A DNA stretch of 61,693 bases from Candidatus Gastranaerophilales bacterium (GTDB lineage Bacteria > Cyanobacteriota > Vampirovibrionia > Gastranaerophilales > Gastranaerophilaceae), in the NCBI GenBank assembly GCA_944327275.1, contig CALVHB010000051.1:1-61693 (forward strand). The letters run 5' to 3'. Position numbers and translations under genes: made by a program. Under the pieces are notes generated by a model. That model worked only from the letters and a program-made list of their open reading frames with translations. It did not search any database and was not told the origin of the DNA. How positions within the stretch are numbered: position 1 is the first letter of the stretch; each line of letters starts with the position of its first letter. This document shows positions 1 to 9,434 of the stretch, one piece after another.

Positions 1-555
1 GAGCATGATGTAAGATTTGTAGAAGATAACTGGGAATCTCCTACGCTTGGTGCCGCCGGTGTAGGCTGGGAAGTTTGGCTTGATGGAATGGAAATTACTC
101 AGTTTACATATTTTCAACAAGTCGGCGGTGTAGAAGTAAAACCAGTTGCTCTTGAATTGACTTACGGTCTTGAAAGAATTGCTATGTATTTGCAAAATAA
201 GGAATCTGTGTATGACATTATGTGGAATAATTCTCTAAAATATGGAGAAATATTCTTACAGAATGAAATAGAACAGTCTAAATATAATTTTGAAGTGAGT
301 GATGCAAAAGCTTTGTTTACAATGTTTGATTTGTATCAAAAGGAAGTTGATAATTGTATTAATGCAAAGCTTGTTTTACCTGCTTATGATTACGTATTAA
401 AATGTTCTCATACATTTAACCTTTTAGATGCTAGAGGTGTAATCAGTAAGGATGAAAGGATAAATTTCATTAACAGAGTAAGAACTATGGCATCCGCTGT
501 TGCAAGATTGTACGTAGCACAAAGAGAAGAAATGGGATTTCCTCTTTGTAAATAA
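1..555 (+). CDS. glyQ: Glycyl-tRNA synthetase alpha subunit (3' part)
   Basis: The frame is open from the first base, so the start lies outside the window; 184 residues remain. The protein charges tRNA-Gly with glycine as the alpha chain of the alpha2beta2 enzyme. The visible part has the family's conserved core, [18 protein letters not shown] followed by [16 protein letters not shown], which belongs to the class II catalytic domain, and the usual C-terminal helices ending [16 protein letters not shown]. The beta subunit (glyS), often adjacent, does not follow; an amino-acid permease does, 15 bases downstream. No internal stop or odd codon use is seen. Confidence 0.95.
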   Translation, partial: EHDVRFVEDNWESPTLGAAGVGWEVWLDGMEITQFTYFQQVGGVEVKPVALELTYGLERIAMYLQNKESVYDIMWNNSLKYGEIFLQNEIEQSKYNFEVSDAKALFTMFDLYQKEVDNCINAKLVLPAYDYVLKCSHTFNLLDARGVISKDERINFINRVRTMASAVARLYVAQREEMGFPLCK

Positions 556-570
556 TTATAAGGAAGATAA

Positions 571-2163
571 ATGGCTGAAAAATTTCACCGTGCGACATTT
601 ACGCGCAATTTTTTGAAAACTATTACCAGAATTAAGAACCCTGACGAAATGCTTGCAGAAGCAAAGGCAGAAGGTTTAGAAAAAACTCTTGGAGTTTTTG
701 ATTTAATTATTTTAGGTGTAGGAGCGATTATTGGTTCAGGTATTTTTGCGGTTGTAGGTATTGCTGCCGCAGGAAGTGCTGATGGTTCGATTATTGGTGC
801 TGGTCCTGGGCTTGTTGTATCTATGATTATCGCTGCGATTGCTTGTGTTTTTTCAGCGTTATGCTATTCAGAGTTTGCAACGATGATACCTGTAGCAGGT
901 GGTGCTTATACATACACTTTTGCAACTCTTGGAGAGTTTGCTGCTTGGATGGTAGGTTGGGTTCTAATGTTAGAGTACGCAATCGGATTCATAGCAGTTG
1001 CTTGTGCTTGGTCAAACCATTTTGTTCAATTTTTGAGCGGATTTGACAAAGTTCTTCCGCATTGTGTTGCACACCCTCCGGTATGGCTTGTAAACGATGT
1101 ATTTTCGGTTACAAAAATAGCAGCTTCTGATCCAAGTGTGCATGTACCAATGTTATTTGGAATACCTGTTAGTATAAACCTTCCTGCTATATTGATAGTT
1201 CTTCTTATAACTATGATTTTGGTAAGAGGAACTAAGGACTCTACAAAGATGGCAGGACTTATGGTATTTATAAAGTTAGCAGTAATTGCTCTTTTTGTAG
1301 TTGCTGGTGCATTTTTTGTAAGACCTGAAAACTGGACTCCTTTTGCTCCAAATGGAGCTGCCGGGATTTTTGCAGGAGCGTTTTTAATATTTTTTGCATA
1401 TATTGGATTTGATGCTTTGGCTACTGCTGCTGAAGAATGTAAAAATCCACAAAAAGATTTGCCTGTTGGAATTATTGGTTCATTGATAGTTACAACTATT
1501 GTGTATGTGTCTGTTGCTTTAGTTTTAACAGGGTTACAAGATACAAGTACAGCGGTTCCTCTAGAATTTTTAAAGGCTCCTATGGCATATTGTATGTCTA
1601 TGCTTAAAATGAATTGGGCAGCTGGTTTGATTTCTGTTGGTTCTTTAGCCGGCTTAACTTCTGTTTTGTTGGTATTAGAAATGGCTGCTACAAGAATTTT
1701 GTACGCAATGAGTAGAGATCATTTTATATCTCAAAGATTTCAAAAATTGCATCCAAAATTTAAAACCCCAGCATTTTTAACTTGGACTGTTGGTATTTTG
1801 GCTGTTGTTGGAATTTTGACTTTAAATTTAGATGTTGCAGCAGAGTTGTGTAACTATGGAACATTTACATCTTTTATAATCGTTTGTGTAGCTGTTTTAA
1901 TTTTGAGAAAAACAGATCCAGATAGACCAAGACCTTTCAAAGTACCGTTTTCTCCGGTCGTTCCTTCTTTAGGAATAATAACTTGTGGAGGTTTGATGGT
2001 ATACAAATCAATGCAACCATCAGGTTCAGCTTTACTCTTCCCTGTTTGGTTAGGTATTGGAGCTATAATTTATTTATTATACGGTTTTGTGAAAAACAGA
2101 ATAAATGAAAACAAAATTCATAATGAAAAAGTGGAACTTAAAAAACAAGAAATGATGAGATAA
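571..2163 (+). CDS. APC-family cationic amino-acid permease
   Basis: A 530-residue integral membrane protein with about 12-14 hydrophobic segments, in the YfnA/CAT branch of the APC superfamily. It should import (cationic) amino acids across the inner membrane. Family marks: an N-terminal GVGAIIGSGIFAVVG helix 1 with the broken GSGIF substrate-binding turn (about residues 49-63), AGGAYTYTFATLGEFAAW in TM3, and FFAYIGFDALATAAEE near residue 280. The ribosome site AAGGAAGATAAATG fixes the start. It sits 15 bases after glyQ and overlaps the next permease by one base (TAATG), so the pair is probably cotranscribed and translationally coupled. The substrate cannot be told from sequence. Confidence 0.93.
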   Translation: MAEKFHRATFTRNFLKTITRIKNPDEMLAEAKAEGLEKTLGVFDLIILGVGAIIGSGIFAVVGIAAAGSADGSIIGAGPGLVVSMIIAAIACVFSALCYSEFATMIPVAGGAYTYTFATLGEFAAWMVGWVLMLEYAIGFIAVACAWSNHFVQFLSGFDKVLPHCVAHPPVWLVNDVFSVTKIAASDPSVHVPMLFGIPVSINLPAILIVLLITMILVRGTKDSTKMAGLMVFIKLAVIALFVVAGAFFVRPENWTPFAPNGAAGIFAGAFLIFFAYIGFDALATAAEECKNPQKDLPVGIIGSLIVTTIVYVSVALVLTGLQDTSTAVPLEFLKAPMAYCMSMLKMNWAAGLISVGSLAGLTSVLLVLEMAATRILYAMSRDHFISQRFQKLHPKFKTPAFLTWTVGILAVVGILTLNLDVAAELCNYGTFTSFIIVCVAVLILRKTDPDRPRPFKVPFSPVVPSLGIITCGGLMVYKSMQPSGSALLFPVWLGIGAIIYLLYGFVKNRINENKIHNEKVELKKQEMMR

Positions 2164-3731
2164 TGAAATTAAATTCTATTATAAATAATGCATTTAAGAA
2201 AAAAAGCCCCGATGAGTTAATTGCAACCAGTAAAAAATCTGAGTTGAAAAAGACTTTGAATGTTTTCGACCTTATAGTACTTGGTATAGGTGCTGTAGTT
2301 GGAACAGGAATATTTACGATAATTGGATCAGCAATTCAGGGAGGACCTGAAAGTGTTGGAGCTGGGCCAGCTATCGTAATATCAATGGTACTTGCGGTAA
2401 TTGCCTGTGTATTCTCTGCTCTTTGTTACAGTGAAATTGCTGCAATGATACCTGTAGCAGGTAGTGCTTATACATATACTTACGCTACTATGGGTGAATT
2501 CATGGCTTGGATGGTTGGTTGGATATTGATGTTAGAATATGCAATCGGTAATATTACTGTCGCATGTGCATGGACCGGTTATTTTGTTCAGTTTTTAAAA
2601 GGTTTTAAGCACATTTTGCCGGATTTTGTTATAAATTTCCCAATGTGGTTACGTAACGATTACCGTTTTATGTTTGCGTATTGTGATAAATATGGTCTGG
2701 ATCCTCATAGTCAGATGCCTTTTATATTTGACAAAATTCCTTTTGCAATAAACCTTCCTGCTATGGTGATTGTATTGTTATTGACTATATTATTGGTAAA
2801 AGGTGTTAAAGAATCTACAAGATTTGCCAGTGTTATGGTTGGCGTAAATATGTTTATGATTATATCTTTTATAATCGTAGGTTCTTTTTATGTAAAACCT
2901 GAAAATTGGACTCCTTTTGCTCCTAACGGATTTGAGGGAGTATTTATGGGAGCATTTTTAATATTTTTTGCATATATTGGATTTGATGCTATTTCAACTA
3001 CAGCTGAAGAAACGGAAAATCCTCAAAGAGATTTACCTATTGCGATTTTAGGTACACTTGTTATATGTACAATTTTGTATATATGTGTAGCTTTGGTTCT
3101 TACTGGTAATGTTCCTTTAGGACAGATTGATATTCAGGCTCCTATTGCTCACGCGATGAGAGTTATTGGAATGGATTGGTTCGCAGGACTTATCTCTATT
3201 GGAGCTTTGTGTGCGTTGACTTCAGTTATTCTGATCTATCAACTGGGAACAACCAGAATTTTATATGCTATGAGTAGGGATAGATTTTTACCTAAATCAT
3301 TGCGTTTGATTCATAAAAAATACAGAACTCCTCATGTATTAACTTGGATTTCAGGTATTATAGTTATTTTATGTACATTCTTTATGGACTTAAGTATTTC
3401 CGCAGAGTTATGTAATTTTGGAACTTTCACTTCTTTCATAATAATCTGTATTGCAGTATTAATTCTTAGAAAGACTGACCCAGATAGACCAAGACCTTTT
3501 AAAGTTCCATTTTCTCCATTATTCCCAGTATTAGGAATTTTGACTTGCGGTGGACTTATGTTGTATTCAATGAAGTTTTTAACTACATCTTCTTTGTATT
3601 TCCCTCTATGGCTTTTGATGGGATTTGCAATTTACGCTGGTTATGGTTATCATCAAAAGCGTATTGAAGAAAAAGTGAAAAAGCAAAGACAACCACAAAA
3701 AAAGTCCGGTTCAGAAGTTAAAAATTATTAA
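2163..3731 (+). CDS. APC-family amino-acid permease, tandem paralogue
   Basis: 522 residues, clearly a duplicate of the preceding permease: GIGAVVGTGIFTIIG, AGSAYTYTYATMGEFMAW and FFAYIGFDAISTTAEE occupy the same positions, and the C-terminal RKTDPDRPRPFKVPFSP stretch is identical in both. The loop near residues 160-180 is longer than in its neighbour, the main length difference, and could change selectivity. The A of its ATG is the last base of the upstream stop codon. The C-terminus is rich in Lys/Gln/Glu and presumably cytoplasmic. Same family function, substrate unknown. Confidence 0.93.
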   Translation: MKLNSIINNAFKKKSPDELIATSKKSELKKTLNVFDLIVLGIGAVVGTGIFTIIGSAIQGGPESVGAGPAIVISMVLAVIACVFSALCYSEIAAMIPVAGSAYTYTYATMGEFMAWMVGWILMLEYAIGNITVACAWTGYFVQFLKGFKHILPDFVINFPMWLRNDYRFMFAYCDKYGLDPHSQMPFIFDKIPFAINLPAMVIVLLLTILLVKGVKESTRFASVMVGVNMFMIISFIIVGSFYVKPENWTPFAPNGFEGVFMGAFLIFFAYIGFDAISTTAEETENPQRDLPIAILGTLVICTILYICVALVLTGNVPLGQIDIQAPIAHAMRVIGMDWFAGLISIGALCALTSVILIYQLGTTRILYAMSRDRFLPKSLRLIHKKYRTPHVLTWISGIIVILCTFFMDLSISAELCNFGTFTSFIIICIAVLILRKTDPDRPRPFKVPFSPLFPVLGILTCGGLMLYSMKFLTTSSLYFPLWLLMGFAIYAGYGYHQKRIEEKVKKQRQPQKKSGSEVKNY

Positions 3732-3747
3732 AAAATAATTAATTCAC

Positions 3748-3775
3748 TTGAGAAAATACCTTCACCAAATATAAT
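3748..3775 (+). promoter_or_regulatory. Promoter of gpi
   Basis: TTGAGA (3748-3753), 16-base spacer, TATAAT (3770-3775). Its -10 box overlaps the left arm of the inverted repeat that follows. Confidence 0.55.
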
Positions 3776-3804
3776 AAGTGTATAAAGTCTACTTATTATT
3801 TTTA
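3771..3804 (+). terminator. Hairpin with T-run after the permease pair
   Basis: ATAATAAGT (3771-3779) and ACTTATTAT (3791-3799) form a 9-bp stem with an 11-base loop followed by T's. It can end the permease transcript. It also lies just downstream of the gpi -10 box and would be at the 5' end of that transcript. Confidence 0.5.
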
Positions 3805-3828
3805 GGGTTATTTTCAAGAGAGGTAAAC

Positions 3829-5217
3829 ATGATTAAACTAAACTACCAAAACGCTGATAAAAGTATAATCGGTGAGGAGAATGGTTTAGATATTGATGCT
3901 GAATTTTCTAATTATAAAGAACAAATTGCAAATATTATAGGGGATTTGAATAAACGAAAAGACAAACCGGGGCAGTGGCTTCAGTGGATGAATCTCGGTT
4001 ATAGCGAGGAAACTCTTTGGTATGTAAAAGAGTATGCATCTATGGTAGAAGGTCGTTTTGAAAATATTCTTGTTTTAGGGATTGGTGGTTCTGCTCTTGG
4101 TGGTATGGCTGTTACAGAGGCTCTTTTGAAACCTTATTGGAATTATTTATCTGATGAGCAGCGTAATGGTTTACCAAGATTGTTCTTTCTTGATAATATT
4201 GACCCTGATACTATAACTGGATTACTTAGCTTTTTGGATTTAAAAAAGACTTTGGTTAACGTTATTACTAAATCAGGTTCTACAGCTGAGACGATGTCTC
4301 AATTTATGATTGTGAAAAATATTTTAGAGCAGGAGCTTGGAGCTGATTATAGATACAATGTTGTTGCTACAACAGATAAGAAAACTGGGATATTGAGACA
4401 AATTGCAGAACAAGAAGGGTATAAAACATTTGTAGTACCTGATGATGTTGGTGGAAGGTTCTCGGTCTTTTCCGCTGTTGGCCTATTACCTTTTGCGTTA
4501 GTAGGTCTTGATGTCGATGAAATTGTAAATGGTATTAAGGATATGGATCTTGCATTAAAAAATACCGATATTAGAGAAAATATTGCAGCTCAAAATGCAT
4601 TGATTCATTATTTAATGGATACTAAAAAAGGCAAAAATCTTTCAGTAATGATGCCATATTCAAGTAAATTGAAATATGTTTCTGATTGGTATGTTCAGCT
4701 TTGGGCAGAATCTTTGGGGAAAAATAAAGATAAGAATGGTAATGATGTTCATATTGGACCTACTCCTATCAAGGCTTTAGGAGCTACAGATCAGCATTCT
4801 CAGATTCAGTTGTATAATGAAGGACCAAATGATAAAGTTATTAATTTTATAAGAGTAGGTGAGTTTGATAATAATCTGGAAATACCTCCAATATTTGAAT
4901 ATACAGGCATTGGTTATCTTGGAGGAAAGACAGTTAATCAACTTTTAAATGCAGAAGCGGACGCAACGAGAGTTGTTTTAGCAGATTATCAAAGACCAAA
5001 TGTGACAATCACACTTGATAGAGTTGATGGTTATAACGTAGCTCAGTTACTTTATATGTTAGAAATTCAAACTGCTATTGCAGGAGAATTGTATAATGTT
5101 GATGCATTTAATCAACCGGGGGTTGAACAGGCTAAGAATTACACTTATGCTTTAATGGGACGAAAAGGTTATGAGGAGTCTGCTCAAGTATTAAAGGAAA
5201 AAATGGCTGTTTCGTAG
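3829..5217 (+). CDS. pgi: Glucose-6-phosphate isomerase
   Basis: Interconverts glucose-6-phosphate and fructose-6-phosphate in the cytoplasm. SIS-domain marks are clear: LGIGGSALGG (phosphate binding), LDNIDPDT, VITKSGSTAET, and the C-terminal Lys-containing helix. The start MIKLNYQN is chosen because GAGAGG lies seven bases upstream; a longer frame begins at 3778 but runs through the hairpin and has no ribosome site. 462 residues, in the range of the shorter bacterial forms. With glgA, glmS and glmU elsewhere in the window it links glycolysis to glycogen and amino-sugar synthesis. Confidence 0.95.
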   Translation: MIKLNYQNADKSIIGEENGLDIDAEFSNYKEQIANIIGDLNKRKDKPGQWLQWMNLGYSEETLWYVKEYASMVEGRFENILVLGIGGSALGGMAVTEALLKPYWNYLSDEQRNGLPRLFFLDNIDPDTITGLLSFLDLKKTLVNVITKSGSTAETMSQFMIVKNILEQELGADYRYNVVATTDKKTGILRQIAEQEGYKTFVVPDDVGGRFSVFSAVGLLPFALVGLDVDEIVNGIKDMDLALKNTDIRENIAAQNALIHYLMDTKKGKNLSVMMPYSSKLKYVSDWYVQLWAESLGKNKDKNGNDVHIGPTPIKALGATDQHSQIQLYNEGPNDKVINFIRVGEFDNNLEIPPIFEYTGIGYLGGKTVNQLLNAEADATRVVLADYQRPNVTITLDRVDGYNVAQLLYMLEIQTAIAGELYNVDAFNQPGVEQAKNYTYALMGRKGYEESAQVLKEKMAVS

Positions 5218-5240
5218 TCCTTTAACTCGGGGTTAGGGTA

Positions 5241-5738
5241 ATGAGTATAATAAAAAAAATTTTAGTTTTGTTATTTTTGTTTGTGGGAATCTCGACTTGT
5301 GCTCAGACTCTTAAGACTGGTATTTCAAAAGTTGATAGGGTTCCAAATTCTTTTTATGGTAATTGGCGTGTAGTTGCAAAAATAGATAAGCAATCTCCAA
5401 ATAGTGTAAATTTTAGACCTCAAACTGTTGATTTTTGGAACTTATCAAGAAACGGTAACGTCATAAATTTAAACAACCCGTTTACAGGAGCAAGTGCTTC
5501 TGTTACAGTTGATTATGTTGAAGGAAATATCATAAGGTTCACTAAAGTCGGAGAGTATGACAATAAAAAGTTGACGGATACAGTTGATTTAAAGCTTAGT
5601 GGAGATACTTTTACCGGAATAAATTCTTTAACTCTTGAGACTTTTTCAACTTATGATAATTCTTTGATAAAAAAAGATACAGCTTTGTATATTTTAAAAG
5701 GTGAAAAAATCTCCGGTTCGAGTATAACAGGAAAATGA
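5241..5738 (+). CDS. Secreted hypothetical protein
   Basis: 165 residues with a typical signal peptide (two Lys, then a Leu/Val/Phe-rich core to about residue 20, ending STCAQT). The mature part is rich in Asn, Ser and Thr with alternating hydrophobics, suggesting a small beta-rich domain; it contains FYGNWRV, reminiscent of lipocalin-like or secreted beta-barrel domains, but I do not recognise a family. The single Cys near the cleavage point does not fit a good lipobox. The stop overlaps the upstream alternative ATG of trxB (ATGA), so the two may be cotranscribed. Confidence 0.75.
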   Translation: MSIIKKILVLLFLFVGISTCAQTLKTGISKVDRVPNSFYGNWRVVAKIDKQSPNSVNFRPQTVDFWNLSRNGNVINLNNPFTGASASVTVDYVEGNIIRFTKVGEYDNKKLTDTVDLKLSGDTFTGINSLTLETFSTYDNSLIKKDTALYILKGEKISGSSITGK

Positions 5739-5746
5739 GGAATATT

Positions 5747-6682
5747 ATGGAGCAATTAAAATTTGATACGATTATATTAGGTGGCGGTCCTGCAGGTTTA
5801 TCTGCTGCAATATATGCAAGTAGAGGTGCAGTATCCACTGCTATCGTTGATTTGAATATGTTGGGAGGACAGCCTTCAAATTATTTGGAATTGGAAAATT
5901 ATCCAGGGTTTCAAGTTGTTGGAGGGTATGACCTAATGGAAAAATTTGAGGAGCATGCTGATAAATTTGGTGTCAATAAATTCCCAATGCAAGAAATTAA
6001 AAGTGTGGATTTAAAAAATAAAAAAATTGTTACTAATGATTATGAATTTGAAGCCAAAACTATAATTATTGCAACAGGTGCCCAACCAATGAAACTTGGT
6101 GTGCCCGGAGAAAAAGAATTTGTTGGACGCGGAGTAAGTTATTGTGCTGTGTGTGATGGAGCTTTTTATAAAAATAAAATAGTTGCAGTAGTTGGCGGTG
6201 GAAATGCAGCAGTTGAAGAAGCTATGTATTTAACTAAGTTTGCAGATAAAGTTTATGTAATTCACAGACGAAATGAACTCAGAGCTGACAGGATTGTTCA
6301 GGAACGTGCTTTCAAAAATGACAAAATTGAATTCATATGGGATTCTGTTGTAAAAGAAATTATAGGTGAAAATCTAGTTAATAGTGTTGTTTTAGAAAAT
6401 GTGAAAACCAAGGAAATTTCTACTTTGGATGTTAATGGTGTATTCCCATATATTGGTATGACTCCAAATGTAGAAAATATTTCCGGTCAATTAGAACAAG
6501 ATGCAAGAGGTTTTATTGTTACAAATGATACAATGGCAACTTCTGTAGAAGGTGTATTTGCAATAGGTGATGTAAGAACAACTCCTTTAAGACAAGTAAT
6601 TACAGCAGCTGCAGATGGTGCAATTGGAGCTGTTTACGCTGTAAAATATTTAGAAGCACAAAAAGAAGCTACACCTGTATAG
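5747..6682 (+). CDS. trxB: Thioredoxin reductase
   Basis: NADPH-dependent flavoenzyme that reduces thioredoxin. Features in order: GGGPAGLSAAIYASRG (FAD-binding Rossmann motif), ATGAQP, the redox pair CAVC followed by DGAF, the second nucleotide-binding GGGNAAVEEA (NADPH), and the FAD-closing GVFAIGDVR. Length is typical (about 311 residues). I start at 5747 because GAGG lies five bases upstream; the alternative ATG at 5735 would overlap the previous stop by ATGA and add only four residues. No thioredoxin gene is adjacent. Confidence 0.95.
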   Translation: MEQLKFDTIILGGGPAGLSAAIYASRGAVSTAIVDLNMLGGQPSNYLELENYPGFQVVGGYDLMEKFEEHADKFGVNKFPMQEIKSVDLKNKKIVTNDYEFEAKTIIIATGAQPMKLGVPGEKEFVGRGVSYCAVCDGAFYKNKIVAVVGGGNAAVEEAMYLTKFADKVYVIHRRNELRADRIVQERAFKNDKIEFIWDSVVKEIIGENLVNSVVLENVKTKEISTLDVNGVFPYIGMTPNVENISGQLEQDARGFIVTNDTMATSVEGVFAIGDVRTTPLRQVITAAADGAIGAVYAVKYLEAQKEATPV

Positions 6683-6701
6683 TGCATTTTGTGAAGTTTC
6701 A

Positions 6702-6710
6702 TGTTATAAT
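6702..6710 (+). promoter_or_regulatory. Extended -10 promoter element
   Basis: TGTTATAAT is a TGn-TATAAT extended -10 motif placed to drive the gene at 6757. No good -35 is seen. It overlaps the left arm of the following hairpin. Confidence 0.4.
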
Positions 6711-6740
6711 ACGAACCTAGTCTTTTTAGGTTCGTATTTA
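6708..6740 (+). terminator. Strong hairpin after trxB
   Basis: AATACGAACCTA (6708-6719) and TAGGTTCGTATT (6727-6738) form a perfect 12-bp stem with a 7-base T-rich loop, followed by TAATTATT. Likely trxB terminator, though the T-run is short; it may instead shape the 5' leader of the next gene. Confidence 0.6.
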
Positions 6741-6756
6741 ATTATTAGGAGGGGAC

Positions 6757-7149
6757 ATGAAAGTAAGTTCTGTAAATGGTCTTTTATCGACTTATGATGT
6801 GAAAAATTCTAAATCTGTTGCTTTTGAAAAGAAGTATCCTTTGTACGACATTATGTGTATTATGTCATGCTCGTTGGCTCATAATCAGGAATCAGTTTCA
6901 AAAACGATTTCTTCTATTTTGAGTAAAGAACAACCTGCTACATATTCTCAACAGTTAATGGATTTGTATAATGTTAGGTGTATGCTATTTAAAAATTATC
7001 CAGAATTAGCTGCCGTATCTGCGAAATTTAAAACAGCTTTGAATGCTATAAATAAAGACTATACAAAATTGGACAAGTATTATGAACAGAAAACTGCAGT
7101 TGATATTGCGAAAAAATACGGAACGGATATGGTTGATATAGTCGTGTAA
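6757..7149 (+). CDS. Hypothetical 130-residue protein
   Basis: A strong ribosome site (AGGAGGGG) seven bases before ATG supports translation. The protein is soluble with no signal peptide or membrane segment, mostly alpha-helical by composition, with a Cys pair region (IMCIMSCSL) near residue 35 and many Lys/Tyr in the second half. I do not recognise a family. It stands alone between two hairpins, so it is probably monocistronic. Confidence 0.7.
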   Translation: MKVSSVNGLLSTYDVKNSKSVAFEKKYPLYDIMCIMSCSLAHNQESVSKTISSILSKEQPATYSQQLMDLYNVRCMLFKNYPELAAVSAKFKTALNAINKDYTKLDKYYEQKTAVDIAKKYGTDMVDIVV

Positions 7150-7156
7150 AAAAAAA

Positions 7157-7173
7157 GTTGCCTTTGAGGCAAC
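7157..7173. terminator. Hairpin after the 130-residue gene
   Basis: GTTGCC-TTTGA-GGCAAC, preceded by a long A-run. On the + strand the tail is only ATTAAATAA; read on the - strand it is followed by ten T's and would be a textbook terminator, although no - strand gene is nearby. The rest of 7174-7393 is AT-rich with no gene I can support. Confidence 0.5.
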
Positions 7174-7393
7174 ATTAAATAAACACGAGGATATTAAGAG
7201 AGAGAGTATAAAAAATAAACCTTTTTCTTTTAATCTTGTTCAAACCTGATGAAGAACTTGATTACAAAATATCCAATTATAAATTTTTCCGATTGTTTTT
7301 GAAATTTCCCTTACATTTATATAAAGGATTTTTATATTTTAAAATTTCCTTTTTTGTTCTTATTGTTACATTTTTGTTACAATAAATATTTTG

Positions 7394-7422
7394 TTGTCAA
7401 CCGCAGAAAAAAATGATATAAT
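7394..7422 (+). promoter_or_regulatory. Promoter of pilT
   Basis: TTGTCA (7394-7399), 17-base spacer, TATAAT (7417-7422): near-consensus housekeeping promoter, 24 bases before the pilT start. Confidence 0.75.
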
Positions 7423-7445
7423 TTTTCTTAAATTGAGAGGACTTT

Positions 7446-8561
7446 ATGGTAGAAAATTATTCTAATAGTAAATTTAATATAATTGCCTTTTTGAAAAAAG
7501 CTGTAGCTATAGGAGCTTCTGATATTCATTTGCAAGTAGATGAACATCCTGCAATTAGAATTGACGGAAGAATTACAAAAGTTGATATGCCTATATTGAC
7601 TGAGAATGATATAGCAATAGCTTACGATATATTGTTGCCGAATCATTTTAAAGGAAAAGTTAATTCTGTATTTGATTTAGATTTCGCTTATGAGATAAGA
7701 GGGGTGTCTCGTTTTAGGGTTAACTTGAGTAGGCAATTAGGAAAGAGTGCTCTCGTAATAAGAACAATTCCTTATAACATAAAAAGAGTTGCTGATTTAA
7801 TGTTGCCTGAATCTATTGAACAATTTGCAACGTTAAACAATGGGCTTGTGCTTATTACAGGTCCTACCGGATCAGGAAAATCTACCACTATTGCATCTTT
7901 GATTGACTACGTAAATATAAATTATCCAAAGCATATTATTACTATTGAAGATCCGGTGGAGTTTATATTTACAAATAAAAGGTCTATTGTATCGCAAAGG
8001 CAGGTATTGATTGATACTCCATCTTTCCCAGATGGTATCAAATATGCATTGAGACAGGACCCTGATGTTATATTTATTGGTGAAATTAGAGATAAAGAAA
8101 CTGTTGTAGCTGCCTTAAAAGCTGCAGAAACAGGTCACTTAGTATTTGCGACTATTCACACAAATGATGCTATTCAAACGGTTAATAGAATCGTTAATAT
8201 GTATGAACCGTCTGATAGAGATTTTGTAAGGTCACAGCTTGCGCAGGTATTGAGAGGTACTGTTTCTCAAAAATTAGTTCCTATTGCAAATGGAACAGGC
8301 AGACGTCCTGCTTGTGAAGTTCTTGTAGTTACTCCTACAGTGAAAGATTTTATTGAAAAAGATAATTTGAGTGATATTTATGAACTAGTTAAAAAAGGTT
8401 CGTTCAACAATATGATTACAATGAATGCATCTTTGTACAGATTGTATGAACAAGATTTGATTTCAGAAGATGTCGCAATGCAATATTCAGATAATAAAAA
8501 TGAGTTGCAACAAATGTTTAGAGGTGTATTCCACGGGACTTTCGGATCTTCAGGAAAATAA
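7446..8561 (+). CDS. pilT: PilT-like retraction ATPase
   Basis: Hexameric secretion-superfamily ATPase that powers type IV pilus retraction at the inner-membrane base. Walker A GPTGSGKSTT (about residue 140), the Asp box with TIEDPVEF, Walker B DPDVIFIGEIRD and the His box TGHLVFATIHTNDA are all present; N-terminal ASDIHLQ is typical of PilT. 371 residues, normal length. GAGAGG precedes the ATG. It is monocistronic here, away from any pilus assembly cluster, but the window has four pilin-like genes that such a system could move. Confidence 0.93.
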   Translation: MVENYSNSKFNIIAFLKKAVAIGASDIHLQVDEHPAIRIDGRITKVDMPILTENDIAIAYDILLPNHFKGKVNSVFDLDFAYEIRGVSRFRVNLSRQLGKSALVIRTIPYNIKRVADLMLPESIEQFATLNNGLVLITGPTGSGKSTTIASLIDYVNINYPKHIITIEDPVEFIFTNKRSIVSQRQVLIDTPSFPDGIKYALRQDPDVIFIGEIRDKETVVAALKAAETGHLVFATIHTNDAIQTVNRIVNMYEPSDRDFVRSQLAQVLRGTVSQKLVPIANGTGRRPACEVLVVTPTVKDFIEKDNLSDIYELVKKGSFNNMITMNASLYRLYEQDLISEDVAMQYSDNKNELQQMFRGVFHGTFGSSGK

Positions 8562-8590
8562 ATTTATAGGGATAAATTGAGATAGTTGTT

Positions 8591-9352
8591 ATGAACAATT
8601 TTGTGACTGATGCAATTAATCTTAAGTCTTATAATTTGAGTGAGGCGGATAAGATTATCGTTATGTACTCAAGAGATAAGGGGCTTATAAGGGGAGTTGC
8701 AAAAGGTGTTAAAAAACCAAAAAGTAAACTTGGAGCGAGAATGGATTTGCTTGTCGCGAATAAGTTGATGCTTTATAAAGGTAAAAATCTTGATAGAATT
8801 TGTCAGGCAGAAGCGTTAAATACTTTTCAAAAAACTCGTCAAAATATGGATAAAATTTTTTATTCCATGTATATTTCAGAGGTTGTAAGTAATTTTGGGG
8901 TAGAAGATGATCCTTGTTCTAATGAGGTTTATGATTTGTTATACAAGGCACTGGATAGAATTTCAAACGCTTCTGATACAACAGAGATTTTGATTGCTGT
9001 TATAAAATTTCAGATAAAAATGATGCAGATTTCAGGTTTTGGTATTGAACTTGATACTTGTCTTTGCTGTGGAAATCCCATTGTGTCTCAAAATATGTAT
9101 TTTTCTTCTCAGATGGGAGGAGTTGTTTGTTTGAATTGCAATGATAAGTATAAGTTGAAAACTCTTATGCATTATAAATTGAGAGATTTTTTGAATGCGT
9201 GTTTAGATTCTGATTTCGATTTTAAATCAGATTATGAGAGTAAAGCAAACGAAAAAGTTTGTATGGTGTGTTTTGAGTTGTTAAAAGAGTATATAAATAT
9301 TCATTCTTCAAAGAATTTTAAATCTGTTGAAATATTGCAGGATATAAAATAA
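8591..9352 (+). CDS. recO: DNA repair protein RecO
   Basis: Recombination mediator that, with RecR (encoded at 41456-42052), loads RecA onto SSB-coated DNA. N-terminal OB-fold start (DAINLKSYNLSEADKIIVMYSRDKG) and the C-terminal zinc site CLCCG ... CLNC are visible. 253 residues, normal. It starts 29 bases after pilT without a good ribosome site (TTGAGATAGTTGTT precedes the ATG), so its start may depend on readthrough from pilT. Confidence 0.88.
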   Translation: MNNFVTDAINLKSYNLSEADKIIVMYSRDKGLIRGVAKGVKKPKSKLGARMDLLVANKLMLYKGKNLDRICQAEALNTFQKTRQNMDKIFYSMYISEVVSNFGVEDDPCSNEVYDLLYKALDRISNASDTTEILIAVIKFQIKMMQISGFGIELDTCLCCGNPIVSQNMYFSSQMGGVVCLNCNDKYKLKTLMHYKLRDFLNACLDSDFDFKSDYESKANEKVCMVCFELLKEYINIHSSKNFKSVEILQDIK

Positions 9353-9383
9353 TTAATTAAAAATTAATTTCAATGACTTTTTC

Positions 9384-9419
9384 TAAAATAACGTTAAAAT
9401 AAATGTATAAGTTATTTTA
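9384..9419. promoter_or_regulatory. Inverted repeat before clpB (candidate operator)
   Basis: TAAAATAAC (9384-9392) and GTTATTTTA (9411-9419) are perfect inverted copies separated by 18 bases, 15 bases before the clpB ATG. It is not the CIRCE element (TTAGCACTC-N9). It could be a stress-regulator site or an AT-rich hairpin around the promoter. Confidence 0.4.
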
Positions 9420-9434
9420 AATGGAGTTTTTATC

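Noticed and set aside
88..555. Internal ATG of glyQ as the gene start
   Set aside because: The frame is open from base 1 and residues before it match the GlyQ core; the true start is outside the window.
3778..3828. Upstream start for gpi
   Set aside because: Lies in the hairpin with no ribosome site; GAGAGG points to 3829.
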